This document shows, in pieces, positions 7,947 through 15,930 of a stretch of 20,169 nt of DNA. The position numbers and the translations under genes were made by a program. This stretch comes from an uncultured Bacteroidales bacterium (GTDB taxonomy: Bacteria > Bacteroidota > Bacteroidia > Bacteroidales > F082). The notes beneath the pieces were generated by a model that made no database searches, was not told the origin of the DNA, and worked only from the letters and a program-made list of their open reading frames with translations. Position 1 is the stretch's first letter, and each line of letters opens with the position of its first letter. The stretch covers positions 1-20,169 of the forward strand of contig CALAZZ010000060.1 in the NCBI GenBank assembly GCA_937926515.1, given 5' to 3'.

Positions 7947-8864
7947 TTAACCCCTTATAAACAATGCCTTGATAATATCATAGGCCATTCCGGGGTTTTC
8001 TTTCAGCCTGCGGGTTGAATAAGCAAACCATTGTTCGCCGAAAGGAACATATATACGCATACGGTGACCATCGTCCAGAATCATCTGACGCAACTGAGGG
8101 GTGACACCATATAGCATCTGAAACTCATACATATGTTTGGGAACATGGTACTTTTCGATTAATTTATAAGCTCCCTCAACCACCGGTTTATCATGAGTGG
8201 CGATGGCCGCATAAATGCCATTCTGGAACATATATTCAAGGTCGATGAGGAAGTGGTGGTTGATCTCATGATATTTCTTGAATGCAATCCTTTCAGGTTC
8301 AACATATATGCCCTTGCACAACCGATAGCTGATCGGGTTTTCGGTGCTGTGGATATCCAGAAGGTTTTCGATGTCGGATAAGGTACGCCTTAAATACGCC
8401 TGTAACACAAGGCCAACATTTTTTGGGAATTCGGCTTTTAACCTTCTGAAAAGTTTTATTTCCGGGTCTACACATTGCGAGTCTTCCATGTCAACGCGCA
8501 CAAAATTATTGTGCTCTGCTGCTTTGGCTACTATTTCACGTATATGCTGAAATGCAATTTCCTCGTCCAGCAACAACCCAAACATGGTAGGCTTTAGTGA
8601 GTAGTTGCCGTCAATTCCGGCTTCCTGAATGCGTTTTATTATATCGAGGTATTGCATCTTGTTGTCCTCAGCCTGATGCAGGTTGGTGATAAATTCTCCC
8701 AACAAATCAATTGTGACCATCATTCCATTTTCATTAAGTTGCCTGGAAACTTCAATGGCATCTTCGATGGTTTTTCCGGCGATGTACCTTTTGGAGAATA
8801 ACCAAACCAATTTTTTTGGCATATAGGGAAGCATGCCCGCAATAGCTTTATTAATCCACATCAT
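7947..8864 (-). CDS. Proline dehydrogenase (monofunctional PRODH)
   Basis: FAD-dependent PRODH oxidises L-proline to pyrroline-5-carboxylate and passes electrons to the quinone pool, the first step of proline catabolism. The 305-residue length fits stand-alone bacterial PRODH rather than bifunctional PutA. Family motifs of the beta/alpha barrel are visible: VDMED (124-128), QAYLRRT (155-161), RLCKGIY (181-187), ATHD (222-225), EFQMLYG (247-253) and the C-terminal YSTRRLKEN (282-290), which contains the conserved paired arginines that hold the substrate carboxylate. No P5C dehydrogenase gene is adjacent, so the second step must be encoded elsewhere. It stands alone, 177 nt before the GT5-like gene start and with 164 nt of AT-rich sequence upstream. 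The nearest -7-like sequence (8917-8924, TAATTTCG) is imperfect. An alternative start one codon in (MM) is possible. Confidence 0.93.
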   Translation of the reverse strand: MMWINKAIAGMLPYMPKKLVWLFSKRYIAGKTIEDAIEVSRQLNENGMMVTIDLLGEFITNLHQAEDNKMQYLDIIKRIQEAGIDGNYSLKPTMFGLLLDEEIAFQHIREIVAKAAEHNNFVRVDMEDSQCVDPEIKLFRRLKAEFPKNVGLVLQAYLRRTLSDIENLLDIHSTENPISYRLCKGIYVEPERIAFKKYHEINHHFLIDLEYMFQNGIYAAIATHDKPVVEGAYKLIEKYHVPKHMYEFQMLYGVTPQLRQMILDDGHRMRIYVPFGEQWFAYSTRRLKENPGMAYDIIKALFIRG

Positions 8865-9028
8865 TATTGTAATAGGGTTTATCGGTTTATTTTAATTTGT
8901 GGTTTGAATTTAAATGCGAAATTAAACAATTATGAGATTTGTGTTAAAAAATTAACAATAAACAAATCAACTTTTTTCAGCTGTTCGGATAAAATTGATC
9001 GTATAATATTATTTTCGTAAAAGCTGCA

Positions 9029-9892
9029 CTAGTACCTTGCTGCCTGGACATGCATCCAATCATAATTTTTATGCCTGCCAAGGCTTACCCAGCCTTCATC
9101 TTCCCAAATTTGCCACCAGGCGGCATATTCAGGCCTGGCAAAAACCGCCTTGTCGCGACCCCACTGCAACTGGTTTCGGCCAGGGTCATAATCCAGGGCA
9201 ATTCCCCAGGCATGTGTCGACCATGAACTGCCGCCTCTTTTCTTTCGCGGGTTATAACAACCCCCAAAGTGATCGAGGTGTAATTCCTGGATTTTAGCAG
9301 ACCCATAATGATCATACACTTTTTTGAGTACCCTTAGTAATGAGTCAGCTACCTTACGGTTGCATCTGATGCGTTTTGCCTTTTGCCGCAAGTCCCAGCT
9401 AAGTTTGTGCTCGTAAGGCACATCCACCAATACCAGGTTGGACTCGTCTGCCGGAGGACCAAAAAAAGCTGTCATGGAAATTTCGTCTTCCAAAGGCCAG
9501 TTGTTGGGATTGCGTTCCAGGGGAGGATCATCACGCCAATCGCCCGGCAGCATGCCATGTTCCTCCAAAAACAATAAACTGTCAAAGGCATGCTGTGTCT
9601 GTGGTCCCCAATAGCCGTCAACCGGACCTGCATCTATATTGTTCTCGGTGGCATAAAGCTGGATAAATGCAGTTAATTTCCTTTTGAGGCTGCCTTCAAT
9701 AATTGCATCAGTGTATCTGGGATCCAGTTCATTTTTTCGATTGGTCAGCAGGTGTTTTAAATACTGGCCTGTATGGCGATCGGTAAGATCAGGTTTTTGA
9801 TCAATGGTTAAATATGTATTGGCCATGTGTTTGGCCTTTACCGGTAAATTCATAATCAATGGATTTAAGTGAATAAATAGGGCATCATTCAT
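9029..9892 (-). CDS. Peptidoglycan-binding / M15 (VanY-type) metallopeptidase
   Basis: The 287-residue product combines a peptidoglycan-binding-like segment (about 65-110, with GPVDGYWGPQTQHAF at 89-103) and a C-terminal zinc peptidase domain of the M15/VanY group. The zinc-site motif STHAWGIALD gives ligands H227 and D234, and DWMH gives H281. Such enzymes cut D-alanyl or L-Ala-D-Glu bonds in cell-wall peptides, and many are phage-type endolysins. No signal peptide is visible at the first start, so export is unexplained. Start choice is uncertain: a perfect -7 box at 9901-9908 would put transcription start within a few bases of the ATG at 9892, which makes Met14 (ATG at 9853) or Met23 (9826) attractive. 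No phage genes are nearby. It is divergent from the YbjT-like gene. Confidence 0.83.
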   Translation of the reverse strand: MNDALFIHLNPLIMNLPVKAKHMANTYLTIDQKPDLTDRHTGQYLKHLLTNRKNELDPRYTDAIIEGSLKRKLTAFIQLYATENNIDAGPVDGYWGPQTQHAFDSLLFLEEHGMLPGDWRDDPPLERNPNNWPLEDEISMTAFFGPPADESNLVLVDVPYEHKLSWDLRQKAKRIRCNRKVADSLLRVLKKVYDHYGSAKIQELHLDHFGGCYNPRKKRGGSSWSTHAWGIALDYDPGRNQLQWGRDKAVFARPEYAAWWQIWEDEGWVSLGRHKNYDWMHVQAARY

Positions 9893-9900
9893 GCCATAAT

Positions 9901-9908
9901 CAAATCTA
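9901..9908 (-). promoter_or_regulatory. Candidate -7 box for the M15 peptidase gene
   Basis: The minus strand reads TAGATTTG, a perfect TAnnTTTG match. No -33 TTG is found. If real, the leader to Met14 (9853) would be about 40 nt, like the leaders of other genes here. Confidence 0.35.
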
Positions 9909-10042
9909 CAATTATTTATCTTATGTTTGCCTGGAATAGCAACTTTATACTTATTTCGCCAATGCTGAATTTACTTTCAAGTCATCAAGCAGTGAGTTCG
10001 TTGGATTACCTGACGAGGGATATAGCAGGTTAGTTTGATCAA

Positions 10043-11473
10043 ATGAGAATACTACTTACAGGAGCAACAGGATATATTGGCAAGCGATTGTTGCCTGTGT
10101 TGATCGAAAACGGTCATGAAGTCCTATGTTTTGTGCGAGATGCCAGGAGGCTTGCTTTAAAGAAAAGCATGCTGGTGCATATTCGTGTGATTGAAGGTGA
10201 TTTCCTTAAACCTGAATCACTTGGTTCCATTCCCCAAGACATTGATATTGCCTTTTACCTGATCCATTCCATGTCATCAAACACCAGAAAATTTGATGAA
10301 ATGGAGGCGGTTTCTGCTACCAATTTCCGCGAAGCGATGCGCAAGACCAAGGTAAAACAAGTGATTTATTTGAGTGGGATCGTAAATGACAAAAACCTGT
10401 CGAAACATTTGAACTCACGCAAAATGGTTGAGGACATCCTGTTCAAGGGACCATATGCCTTAACGACATTGCGGGCAGGGATCATTGTCGGCTCTGGAAG
10501 TGCATCATTCGAAATTATACGCGATCTGGTTGAAAAACTACCAGTCATGATTGCCCCAAGTTGGTTAAATACCAAATCACAACCTATTGCAATCAGGGAT
10601 GTGATCCAGGCATTGCTGAGGGTGATTAACAGAAGTGAGACTTTTAATCAAAGTTTTGATATCGGAGGGCCTGAGGTGTTAACCTACAAGGAGATATTGC
10701 ATCAGTTTGCCGAGTTGAGGGAAATGAAAAGGTGGATCATACTGTACCCGTTTGTTTCGCCAAAAATAAGCTCCTATTGGCTATATTTTGTTACCCAAAC
10801 CAGCTTCAAACTCGCTGTAAACCTGGTAGCCAGCATGAAGGTGGAGGTGGTTTGCCGTGACAACAGGCTGCTCGAAATGTTGGATATTAAGCCTTTAACC
10901 TATAAACAAGCCATAAAGAATGCTTTTGACCGCATCATGCAGCATGAGGTCATTTCGAGTTGGAAGGATTCGTCCATCAGCAGCAATTTCAAGGCCCATA
11001 TTTCAGATTATATTGAGGTTCCAACCTATGGCTGCCTGACCAACAAAAAACAAATCCGGGTCAATAACCCTGATGCTGTCATAGATCGGATTTGGGCCAT
11101 AGGTGGCAAAACCGGATGGTATTATGCCAACTTCCTCTGGAAAATTAGAGGGTTGATTGATAAAGCAGTGGGTGGTGTTGGCCTCCGGCGTGGGCGCACC
11201 CATCCCACAGAAATCAATCCTGGAGATGCGCTTGACTTCTGGCGGGTGATTTATGCAAGCAGGGAGCACCGAAGGTTATTGCTCTATGCTGAGATGAAAC
11301 TTCCGGGCGATGCCTGGCTCGAATTTGAGATTGATGATGACAATGTGCTACACCAAAAAGCCACCTTTAGGCCCACTGGCATTGCAGGGCGCAACTACTG
11401 GTACCTGCTCATGCCCATCCATGCTTTTGTCTTCAGGGGTATGATCAGAGGCATAAGAGGAAAGTACTTTTAG
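10043..11473 (+). CDS. NAD(P)-binding Rossmann / DUF2867 protein (YbjT-like)
   Basis: The 476-residue protein opens with an atypical short-chain dehydrogenase Rossmann fold: GATGYIG at 7-13 is the dinucleotide-binding glycine motif, FYLIHSM and the VIYLSGI strand follow, and the NAD(P)-binding part runs to about 300. Residues about 320-470 match DUF2867, rich in tryptophan and arginine (for example GGVGLRRGRTHP, DALDFWRV). Domain order and length equal those of E. coli YbjT, an uncharacterised putative oxidoreductase. The substrate is unknown; the C-terminal half may bind a lipid or other hydrophobic ligand, but that is inference. It is a lone plus-strand gene, divergent from the M15 peptidase and convergent with the thioesterase. 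No obvious terminator lies in the 103 nt to its right. Confidence 0.87.
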   Translation: MRILLTGATGYIGKRLLPVLIENGHEVLCFVRDARRLALKKSMLVHIRVIEGDFLKPESLGSIPQDIDIAFYLIHSMSSNTRKFDEMEAVSATNFREAMRKTKVKQVIYLSGIVNDKNLSKHLNSRKMVEDILFKGPYALTTLRAGIIVGSGSASFEIIRDLVEKLPVMIAPSWLNTKSQPIAIRDVIQALLRVINRSETFNQSFDIGGPEVLTYKEILHQFAELREMKRWIILYPFVSPKISSYWLYFVTQTSFKLAVNLVASMKVEVVCRDNRLLEMLDIKPLTYKQAIKNAFDRIMQHEVISSWKDSSISSNFKAHISDYIEVPTYGCLTNKKQIRVNNPDAVIDRIWAIGGKTGWYYANFLWKIRGLIDKAVGGVGLRRGRTHPTEINPGDALDFWRVIYASREHRRLLLYAEMKLPGDAWLEFEIDDDNVLHQKATFRPTGIAGRNYWYLLMPIHAFVFRGMIRGIRGKYF

Positions 11474-11576
11474 ACATTAACATCAACTCAATAGTCTAAT
11501 AGTGATTATCAAAGCAAGCAGCAAACTGACGGCTTTAGCCTCATAATGACGAATGGATTGATAAAGCGGCCTGATT

Positions 11577-12044
11577 TCAAATCACCTCAAAATCCTCGCT
11601 GCGGGGCATGGCATCGAAACTCTTGATTAACTGCTCCGGCAGTCCGGTGAGCTTGCGCTTTTGAAGATCGATCCAGGCCCCATCCACATTTACAATGGCC
11701 ACCTTGCTGCCATCGCCGGTGTAAAGCTCATGCCTGAACGACCACCTCGATCCACTTGCGTTTAGCCGGGTAAGATAGGTGATCACCTTCACATTATCGC
11801 CAGGCCTGATCTCGCGAAGATATTGCAATTCTTCACGAAACAGAATGGGCCCAAGCCCCACAGACTGGAGCATCTCCATCCCAAAACCCGCAGCTTCGAG
11901 TATATTGATGCGTGCCTGCGCACAAAAGTCGGCATAGGCCGAATGCCTCACATGGCGGTTGGCATCCACATGGCTCCATAACACCTTCGTCTCAAACTGA
12001 TTAGTAACCATTGATTTATCATTAACCTGTTCTCCAGGTGTCAC
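11577..12044 (-). CDS. Hotdog-fold acyl-CoA thioesterase (4HBT/YbgC-like)
   Basis: The 155-residue protein fits the 4-hydroxybenzoyl-CoA thioesterase type of hotdog fold. The active-site loop WSHVDANRHVRHSAYADF (23-40) matches the DxxxHVxxxxY pattern, with D27 the likely catalytic acid, H31 and Y37 conserved. The EELQYLREIRPGD strand and the SRWSFRHELY strand follow as in family members. It is expected to hydrolyse an acyl- or aryl-CoA thioester in the cytoplasm; the substrate cannot be told. The first ATG lies one base after the stop codon of the C69 dipeptidase gene, so the two are cotranscribed; a second start at Met12 (12011) would remove the non-conserved N-terminus and is equally plausible. 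Confidence 0.87.
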   Translation of the reverse strand: MTPGEQVNDKSMVTNQFETKVLWSHVDANRHVRHSAYADFCAQARINILEAAGFGMEMLQSVGLGPILFREELQYLREIRPGDNVKVITYLTRLNASGSRWSFRHELYTGDGSKVAIVNVDGAWIDLQKRKLTGLPEQLIKSFDAMPRSEDFEVI

Positions 12045-12045
12045 T

Positions 12046-13815
12046 TCAGTCTGTTTCCTCTATCACCCTCAATTTATCACCTGCTTCCTGCACCAGCCTA
12101 CGCAGATAATCTTCACTGTAACCCGGAAATTCAACCTTTGGATTTTGTTGGCCCTCAACCTTGTATTTGATATTGCCGTCCATGTATTTCATGAATAGGT
12201 ACTGATAAAGATTCTTGTAGGCCTTAAAGGTCCGTGATGCCTGATCGTTGCTGTAATCTGTAAGATAAGCAATTGCTTTCTCCTCATCTTGCTCATACAT
12301 TTTGAGGGCGGCAGCATCGACGGCCGGAGTGCGTTCTAAAAATAATTCCTCAAGTCCGTCTCTGACAATTTCAACATCAGGTTGAATATAACTGTAGCGG
12401 GTATATGAAAAATTGGAAACCTGGTTGAATATCCAAAAGCCTGAAGTTTCGGACCATTCCATCATGGCACCATTGCCGACTTCAAAATTATGCGGAATCT
12501 TGGTTATGCTTGAATACATAGGCATGTAAACTGAGGCGTTTGCATCGTCAACTCCCCACCATAGAATACCTCCGATGGCATCAGGAAGCCAGTTTCGCGA
12601 TTGGCTTACAAATGAGAATCCGGTTTGCTGTGTGGCTGTTGCCCTTTCGTTCACATATTCAACACCATCAATCTCGAAGGTGAGAGGGCGCCAACGATAA
12701 GGCACAGCGTAGGGTCCGGCACCCAAATCGTTACGCATATCAAGTTCAGTATCCTGCAGGTAATCCCGCATAAACATCATCATGTCGTGAGGAGAAATTT
12801 TCTTTTCAGGCTTAACCCAAAGGGGCATTCTGTTGGTGGCGTAGCGGTTTGGATTTTCAGTTCCATCATCAAAACGTTCAGCACGCTCAATGTTGCCCTT
12901 TACATAATCCCAATGGGCATCCATGCCATCCGTTATGCGATTGAACATGGTCCAAACCCTGATCTCACAAAAACGTGCTCCACCGAAATCAACAGGAGCA
13001 TAAGTGTCGGAGAAACTAAAATTTTTGTCCTCGCCCACATAATATCCCTGATCACGGGCAAAACTGATGACGTCATGCGAATAAACGGTACGGATATCAT
13101 TGTCAAATATTTTGTCCATTTCCCGGGATGTGATTGACACTTTACCATCAGCCAGTGGGAAGGTGGTAATGCGAGCCTGGTTGGCATGTCCACTCACATA
13201 TCCGTCAGGTATACGCAAAGCTACCCACACAGCTCCTTTGTTGATATTGGTGTTTGTTTGTGTGCGGCGGTCATAAACCATATTGGTACCTTTACCAATC
13301 AGTTCCATATACCAAACTTCATCTTTATCAGCAATACTGAACGACTCACCGCTGCTGTAATAACCATATTCTTCAACCAGTTCTGCCATAATCTTAATGG
13401 CTTCACGTGCGGAGCGTGCACGCTGTAATGTGATATAGATCAGGCTGCCATAATCGATGATGCCTGTGGTATCAACCAATTCGGGACGGCCACCATAAGT
13501 GGTTTCACCAATGGCGACCTGAAATTCGTTCATATTTCCAACTACATTATAAGTAACAGCTGCTTGTTTTATCTTTCCAAGGTATTTGCCGGTATCCCAT
13601 TCGTAGACCTCCAGCATGGTACCTTCGGGATGTTCACCCGGAGGCCAGTAATATAACTCGCCATACAGCACATGTGAGTCGGCTGCATAGGTGATCATGG
13701 TGGATCCGTCAACCGAAGCTCCCTTGGTTACCAGATAGTTTGTACATGTGAAAGCACTTAAAGGGGCAATCAAGAAGGCAATAACAATCGCCAATGGACG
13801 CAAGAATTTGTTCAT
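12046..13815 (-). CDS. Secreted C69 family dipeptidase (PepD-like)
   Basis: The 589-residue protein is a peptidase family C69 N-terminal-nucleophile hydrolase. A signal peptide (hydrophobic 7-21) is followed by CTNYLVTKGASVDGS; Cys24 is the expected nucleophile that becomes N-terminal after processing. The preceding AFT does not fit a lipobox, so this Cys is catalytic rather than lipidated. Family segments include GETTYGGRPEL, EYGYYSSGESFSIADKDEVWYMELIG and RMPLWVKPEKKISPHDMM. Such enzymes cleave dipeptides in the periplasm or outside and supply amino acids. It is first in a two-gene unit with the hotdog thioesterase (one-base gap). A perfect -7 box lies 37 nt upstream of the ATG. Confidence 0.93.
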   Translation of the reverse strand: MNKFLRPLAIVIAFLIAPLSAFTCTNYLVTKGASVDGSTMITYAADSHVLYGELYYWPPGEHPEGTMLEVYEWDTGKYLGKIKQAAVTYNVVGNMNEFQVAIGETTYGGRPELVDTTGIIDYGSLIYITLQRARSAREAIKIMAELVEEYGYYSSGESFSIADKDEVWYMELIGKGTNMVYDRRTQTNTNINKGAVWVALRIPDGYVSGHANQARITTFPLADGKVSITSREMDKIFDNDIRTVYSHDVISFARDQGYYVGEDKNFSFSDTYAPVDFGGARFCEIRVWTMFNRITDGMDAHWDYVKGNIERAERFDDGTENPNRYATNRMPLWVKPEKKISPHDMMMFMRDYLQDTELDMRNDLGAGPYAVPYRWRPLTFEIDGVEYVNERATATQQTGFSFVSQSRNWLPDAIGGILWWGVDDANASVYMPMYSSITKIPHNFEVGNGAMMEWSETSGFWIFNQVSNFSYTRYSYIQPDVEIVRDGLEELFLERTPAVDAAALKMYEQDEEKAIAYLTDYSNDQASRTFKAYKNLYQYLFMKYMDGNIKYKVEGQQNPKVEFPGYSEDYLRRLVQEAGDKLRVIEETD

Positions 13816-13851
13816 TTTAACATATTTAATTAGTAATTCTTCTGATTACGA

Positions 13852-13859
13852 CAAAAATA
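13852..13859 (-). promoter_or_regulatory. Candidate -7 box for the C69 dipeptidase gene
   Basis: The minus strand reads TATTTTTG (TAnnTTTG), giving a leader of about 30 nt. The nearest TTG is 25 nt further upstream, slightly outside the usual range. Confidence 0.4.
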
Positions 13860-13928
13860 ACAGAATTTTTGAGTTTAGAATCATCAAAATCAGTTAAGGG
13901 GAATGTTTTCGACTTAATACTACAACAA

Positions 13929-14861
13929 CTATTTGAATTGTAGTATTTTACGCGCTGTCACCTTGTCGTGGACAAGCTGCTCTCGCAAAGCCGCAACACT
14001 GTTAAACTTGATCTCATCTCGTATGCGGTCTACAAACCGGATGGTGATTTCCTGTCCGTAAAGATTTTGATCGAAATCAAAGATGTGTACTTCAGTGGTT
14101 AGCTCCCCGGGCTGAATGGTGGGCCGGTATCCTATATTTCCCATCCCATCGAAGCTTTGTCCGTTCCACTCAATACGACATGCATACACCCCGGGATTTG
14201 AAATCAGCTTATAAACAGTTTCAATCTGTATATTGGCAGTGGGAAACCCAATGGTACGGCCAAGTTCCTTTCCACGAACTACAGTGCCACTTAAGGAATA
14301 TTCATATCCCAGTAATTTATTGGCTTTAAGCACATCACCTTCTTCCAGTGCTTTACGGATCTTGGTCGAGCTAACTGCAATATTTTCAACATCTCGTGCT
14401 GGAATGCGGTCCACCTTGAAGCCTAACTTATGCCCAAGATCGTACAAACGCCTGAAATCACCTGTACGGTTTTTACCGAAGTGATGATCATATCCAATTA
14501 CCAGAACAGCCGGTTCAATTTTATTTACCAGATAATCACGAACAAAGGTCTCAGAGCTGATGCGCGAAAAGGCCCTGGTAAATTCAATGATGATGAGGTT
14601 ATCAATTCCAGTTTCTTCGAGTTGCCTGATCTTTTGTTTCTGTGTATTGATAAACCGAAGGTTGCTGCTATCAATATTCAAAACGATTCGTGGATGAGGA
14701 TAAAAAGTAACAACCACAGTTTCGCCACCAATTAACACGGCCTCTTCATGCATTTTATCAAAAATGGCCCTGTGGCCTAAGTGCACACCATCGAAAGTAC
14801 CCACAGTAACCACTGCATTGGGTACTTTAACAAATGTATTGATGTCGTTATAAATCTTCAC
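13929..14861 (-). CDS. ribF: Bifunctional riboflavin kinase / FMN adenylyltransferase
   Basis: RibF phosphorylates riboflavin to FMN and adenylates FMN to FAD in the cytoplasm. The 310-residue length is normal. The N-terminal FAD synthetase domain shows the nucleotidyltransferase motif GTFDGVHLGH (21-30, HxGH at 27-30), VIGYDHHFG and SSTKIR (164-169). The C-terminal flavokinase domain shows the GFPTAN motif (205-210), PGVYACRIEW and a catalytic glutamate region TTEVHIFDFD (E257). It starts 6 nt after the asd stop codon, so the two genes are almost surely cotranscribed. The flavin it makes could serve the FAD-dependent proline dehydrogenase, but that link is only general. Confidence 0.97.
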   Translation of the reverse strand: MKIYNDINTFVKVPNAVVTVGTFDGVHLGHRAIFDKMHEEAVLIGGETVVVTFYPHPRIVLNIDSSNLRFINTQKQKIRQLEETGIDNLIIIEFTRAFSRISSETFVRDYLVNKIEPAVLVIGYDHHFGKNRTGDFRRLYDLGHKLGFKVDRIPARDVENIAVSSTKIRKALEEGDVLKANKLLGYEYSLSGTVVRGKELGRTIGFPTANIQIETVYKLISNPGVYACRIEWNGQSFDGMGNIGYRPTIQPGELTTEVHIFDFDQNLYGQEITIRFVDRIRDEIKFNSVAALREQLVHDKVTARKILQFK

Positions 14862-14867
14862 TTTTTC

Positions 14868-15866
14868 CTAGCTGCTAAAAAACTTATTATCAAATATGTA
14901 CTGTGCTATTTGCACAGCATTCGTCGCGGCCCCTTTTCGCAAATTGTCTGCCACCACCCATAAATTCAACCCCTTGCTGATGCTCTTGTCCCGCCTAACA
15001 CGACCCACAATAACCTGATCTTTTCCCTGGGCAAATAAGGGCATGGGGTATTGATTATGTAACGGATCATCAATCAGCTCAATACCCTGCCCCTGTTCAA
15101 GCAATTTCTTTATGTCATTCAGGTCAAACGGTTTGTATGTTTCAATATTCACGGTCATGGAATGACCGCCAAAAACCGGAACACGAACCACAGTAGCCGT
15201 AACAGCTAATTGTGGAACATTCAGAATTTTTCGTGTTTCAACTTCAAGTTTACGCTCTTCCGAAGTATAATAGTCCTTATCGAATTCACCACCATGTGGA
15301 ATCAGGTTCAGATGTATGGGGTGTGGATAAGCCGGTTTATCAGCTTTTTGGCCTTTTTGCTCCATTTCGAGTTGCTTCATGCCCCTGTAGCCTGATCCGG
15401 TAACTGACTGGTATGTGGAGATAACAAGCCGCTTCAATCCATACATCCTGTGTATGGGGGCCAGTGCAACCACCATTTGAATTGTAGAACAATTTGGATT
15501 GGCAATGATATGATCTGATGAGGTTAAAATTGCAATATTAACTTCGGGAACTACAAGAGGTACTTCTTCATGCTGGCGCCAGGCTGAGCTGTTGTCGATC
15601 ACATAAGTGCCATTGGAGGCGAATTTTGGTACCCACTGTTTTGAAACTTCACTTCCGGCAGAAAATAATGCAATATCCGGCTTATTTTCAAGCGCTTTTT
15701 CAATCGAAATAATTTTGTGATGACTGCCTGAAAATAGGATTGTTTTCCCAATAGAGGCCTCTGAAGCCACAGGAAATAAGGTTTCAACAGGCATGGCAAA
15801 TTCCTCAATTACCTTAAGCATGGTTTGCCCAACCAAGCCTGTGACACCTACTATGGCTAATTTCAT
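14868..15866 (-). CDS. asd: Aspartate-semialdehyde dehydrogenase
   Basis: Asd reduces L-aspartyl-4-phosphate to aspartate semialdehyde with NADPH, the branch-point step to lysine/diaminopimelate, threonine and methionine. The 332-residue protein has the NADP-binding GVTGLVG (7-13), the catalytic Cys126 in NPNCSTIQ (123-130), a GSGYRGMKQLEMEQ segment (157-170), and His235 in VFGGHSM as the general base. The C-terminal NLWVVADNLRKGAATNAVQIA is canonical. It lies first in an operon with ribF (6-nt gap) and is divergent from the lamin-tail gene across 64 nt. A perfect -7 box is located in this short shared region. Confidence 0.97.
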   Translation of the reverse strand: MKLAIVGVTGLVGQTMLKVIEEFAMPVETLFPVASEASIGKTILFSGSHHKIISIEKALENKPDIALFSAGSEVSKQWVPKFASNGTYVIDNSSAWRQHEEVPLVVPEVNIAILTSSDHIIANPNCSTIQMVVALAPIHRMYGLKRLVISTYQSVTGSGYRGMKQLEMEQKGQKADKPAYPHPIHLNLIPHGGEFDKDYYTSEERKLEVETRKILNVPQLAVTATVVRVPVFGGHSMTVNIETYKPFDLNDIKKLLEQGQGIELIDDPLHNQYPMPLFAQGKDQVIVGRVRRDKSISKGLNLWVVADNLRKGAATNAVQIAQYIFDNKFFSS

Positions 15867-15916
15867 ACGTCAGGAGAAATTGTTTTTTTATACATTTACA
15901 GCCCTGCTAATAGCTG

Positions 15917-15924
15917 CAAAAATA
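15917..15924 (-). promoter_or_regulatory. Candidate -7 box for asd-ribF
   Basis: The minus strand reads TATTTTTG, matching TAnnTTTG, about 50 nt upstream of the asd ATG. The -33 region would fall inside the divergent lamin-tail gene and shows no TTG. Confidence 0.4.
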
Positions 15925-15930
15925 TAAAAA

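Noticed and set aside
7930..7960. Possible terminator after proline dehydrogenase (T8 run on the minus strand)
   Set aside because: Only a 4-bp stem with one wobble could be formed before the T run, too weak to call.
12625..13137. 170-aa plus-strand ORF inside the C69 dipeptidase gene
   Set aside because: It is the antisense shadow of a well-supported gene with clear family motifs.
13738..13815. Reading the C69 Cys24 as a lipoprotein cysteine
   Set aside because: The preceding residues A-F-T do not fit a lipobox, while Cys24 followed by TNYLVTKGAS fits the C69 catalytic N-terminus.
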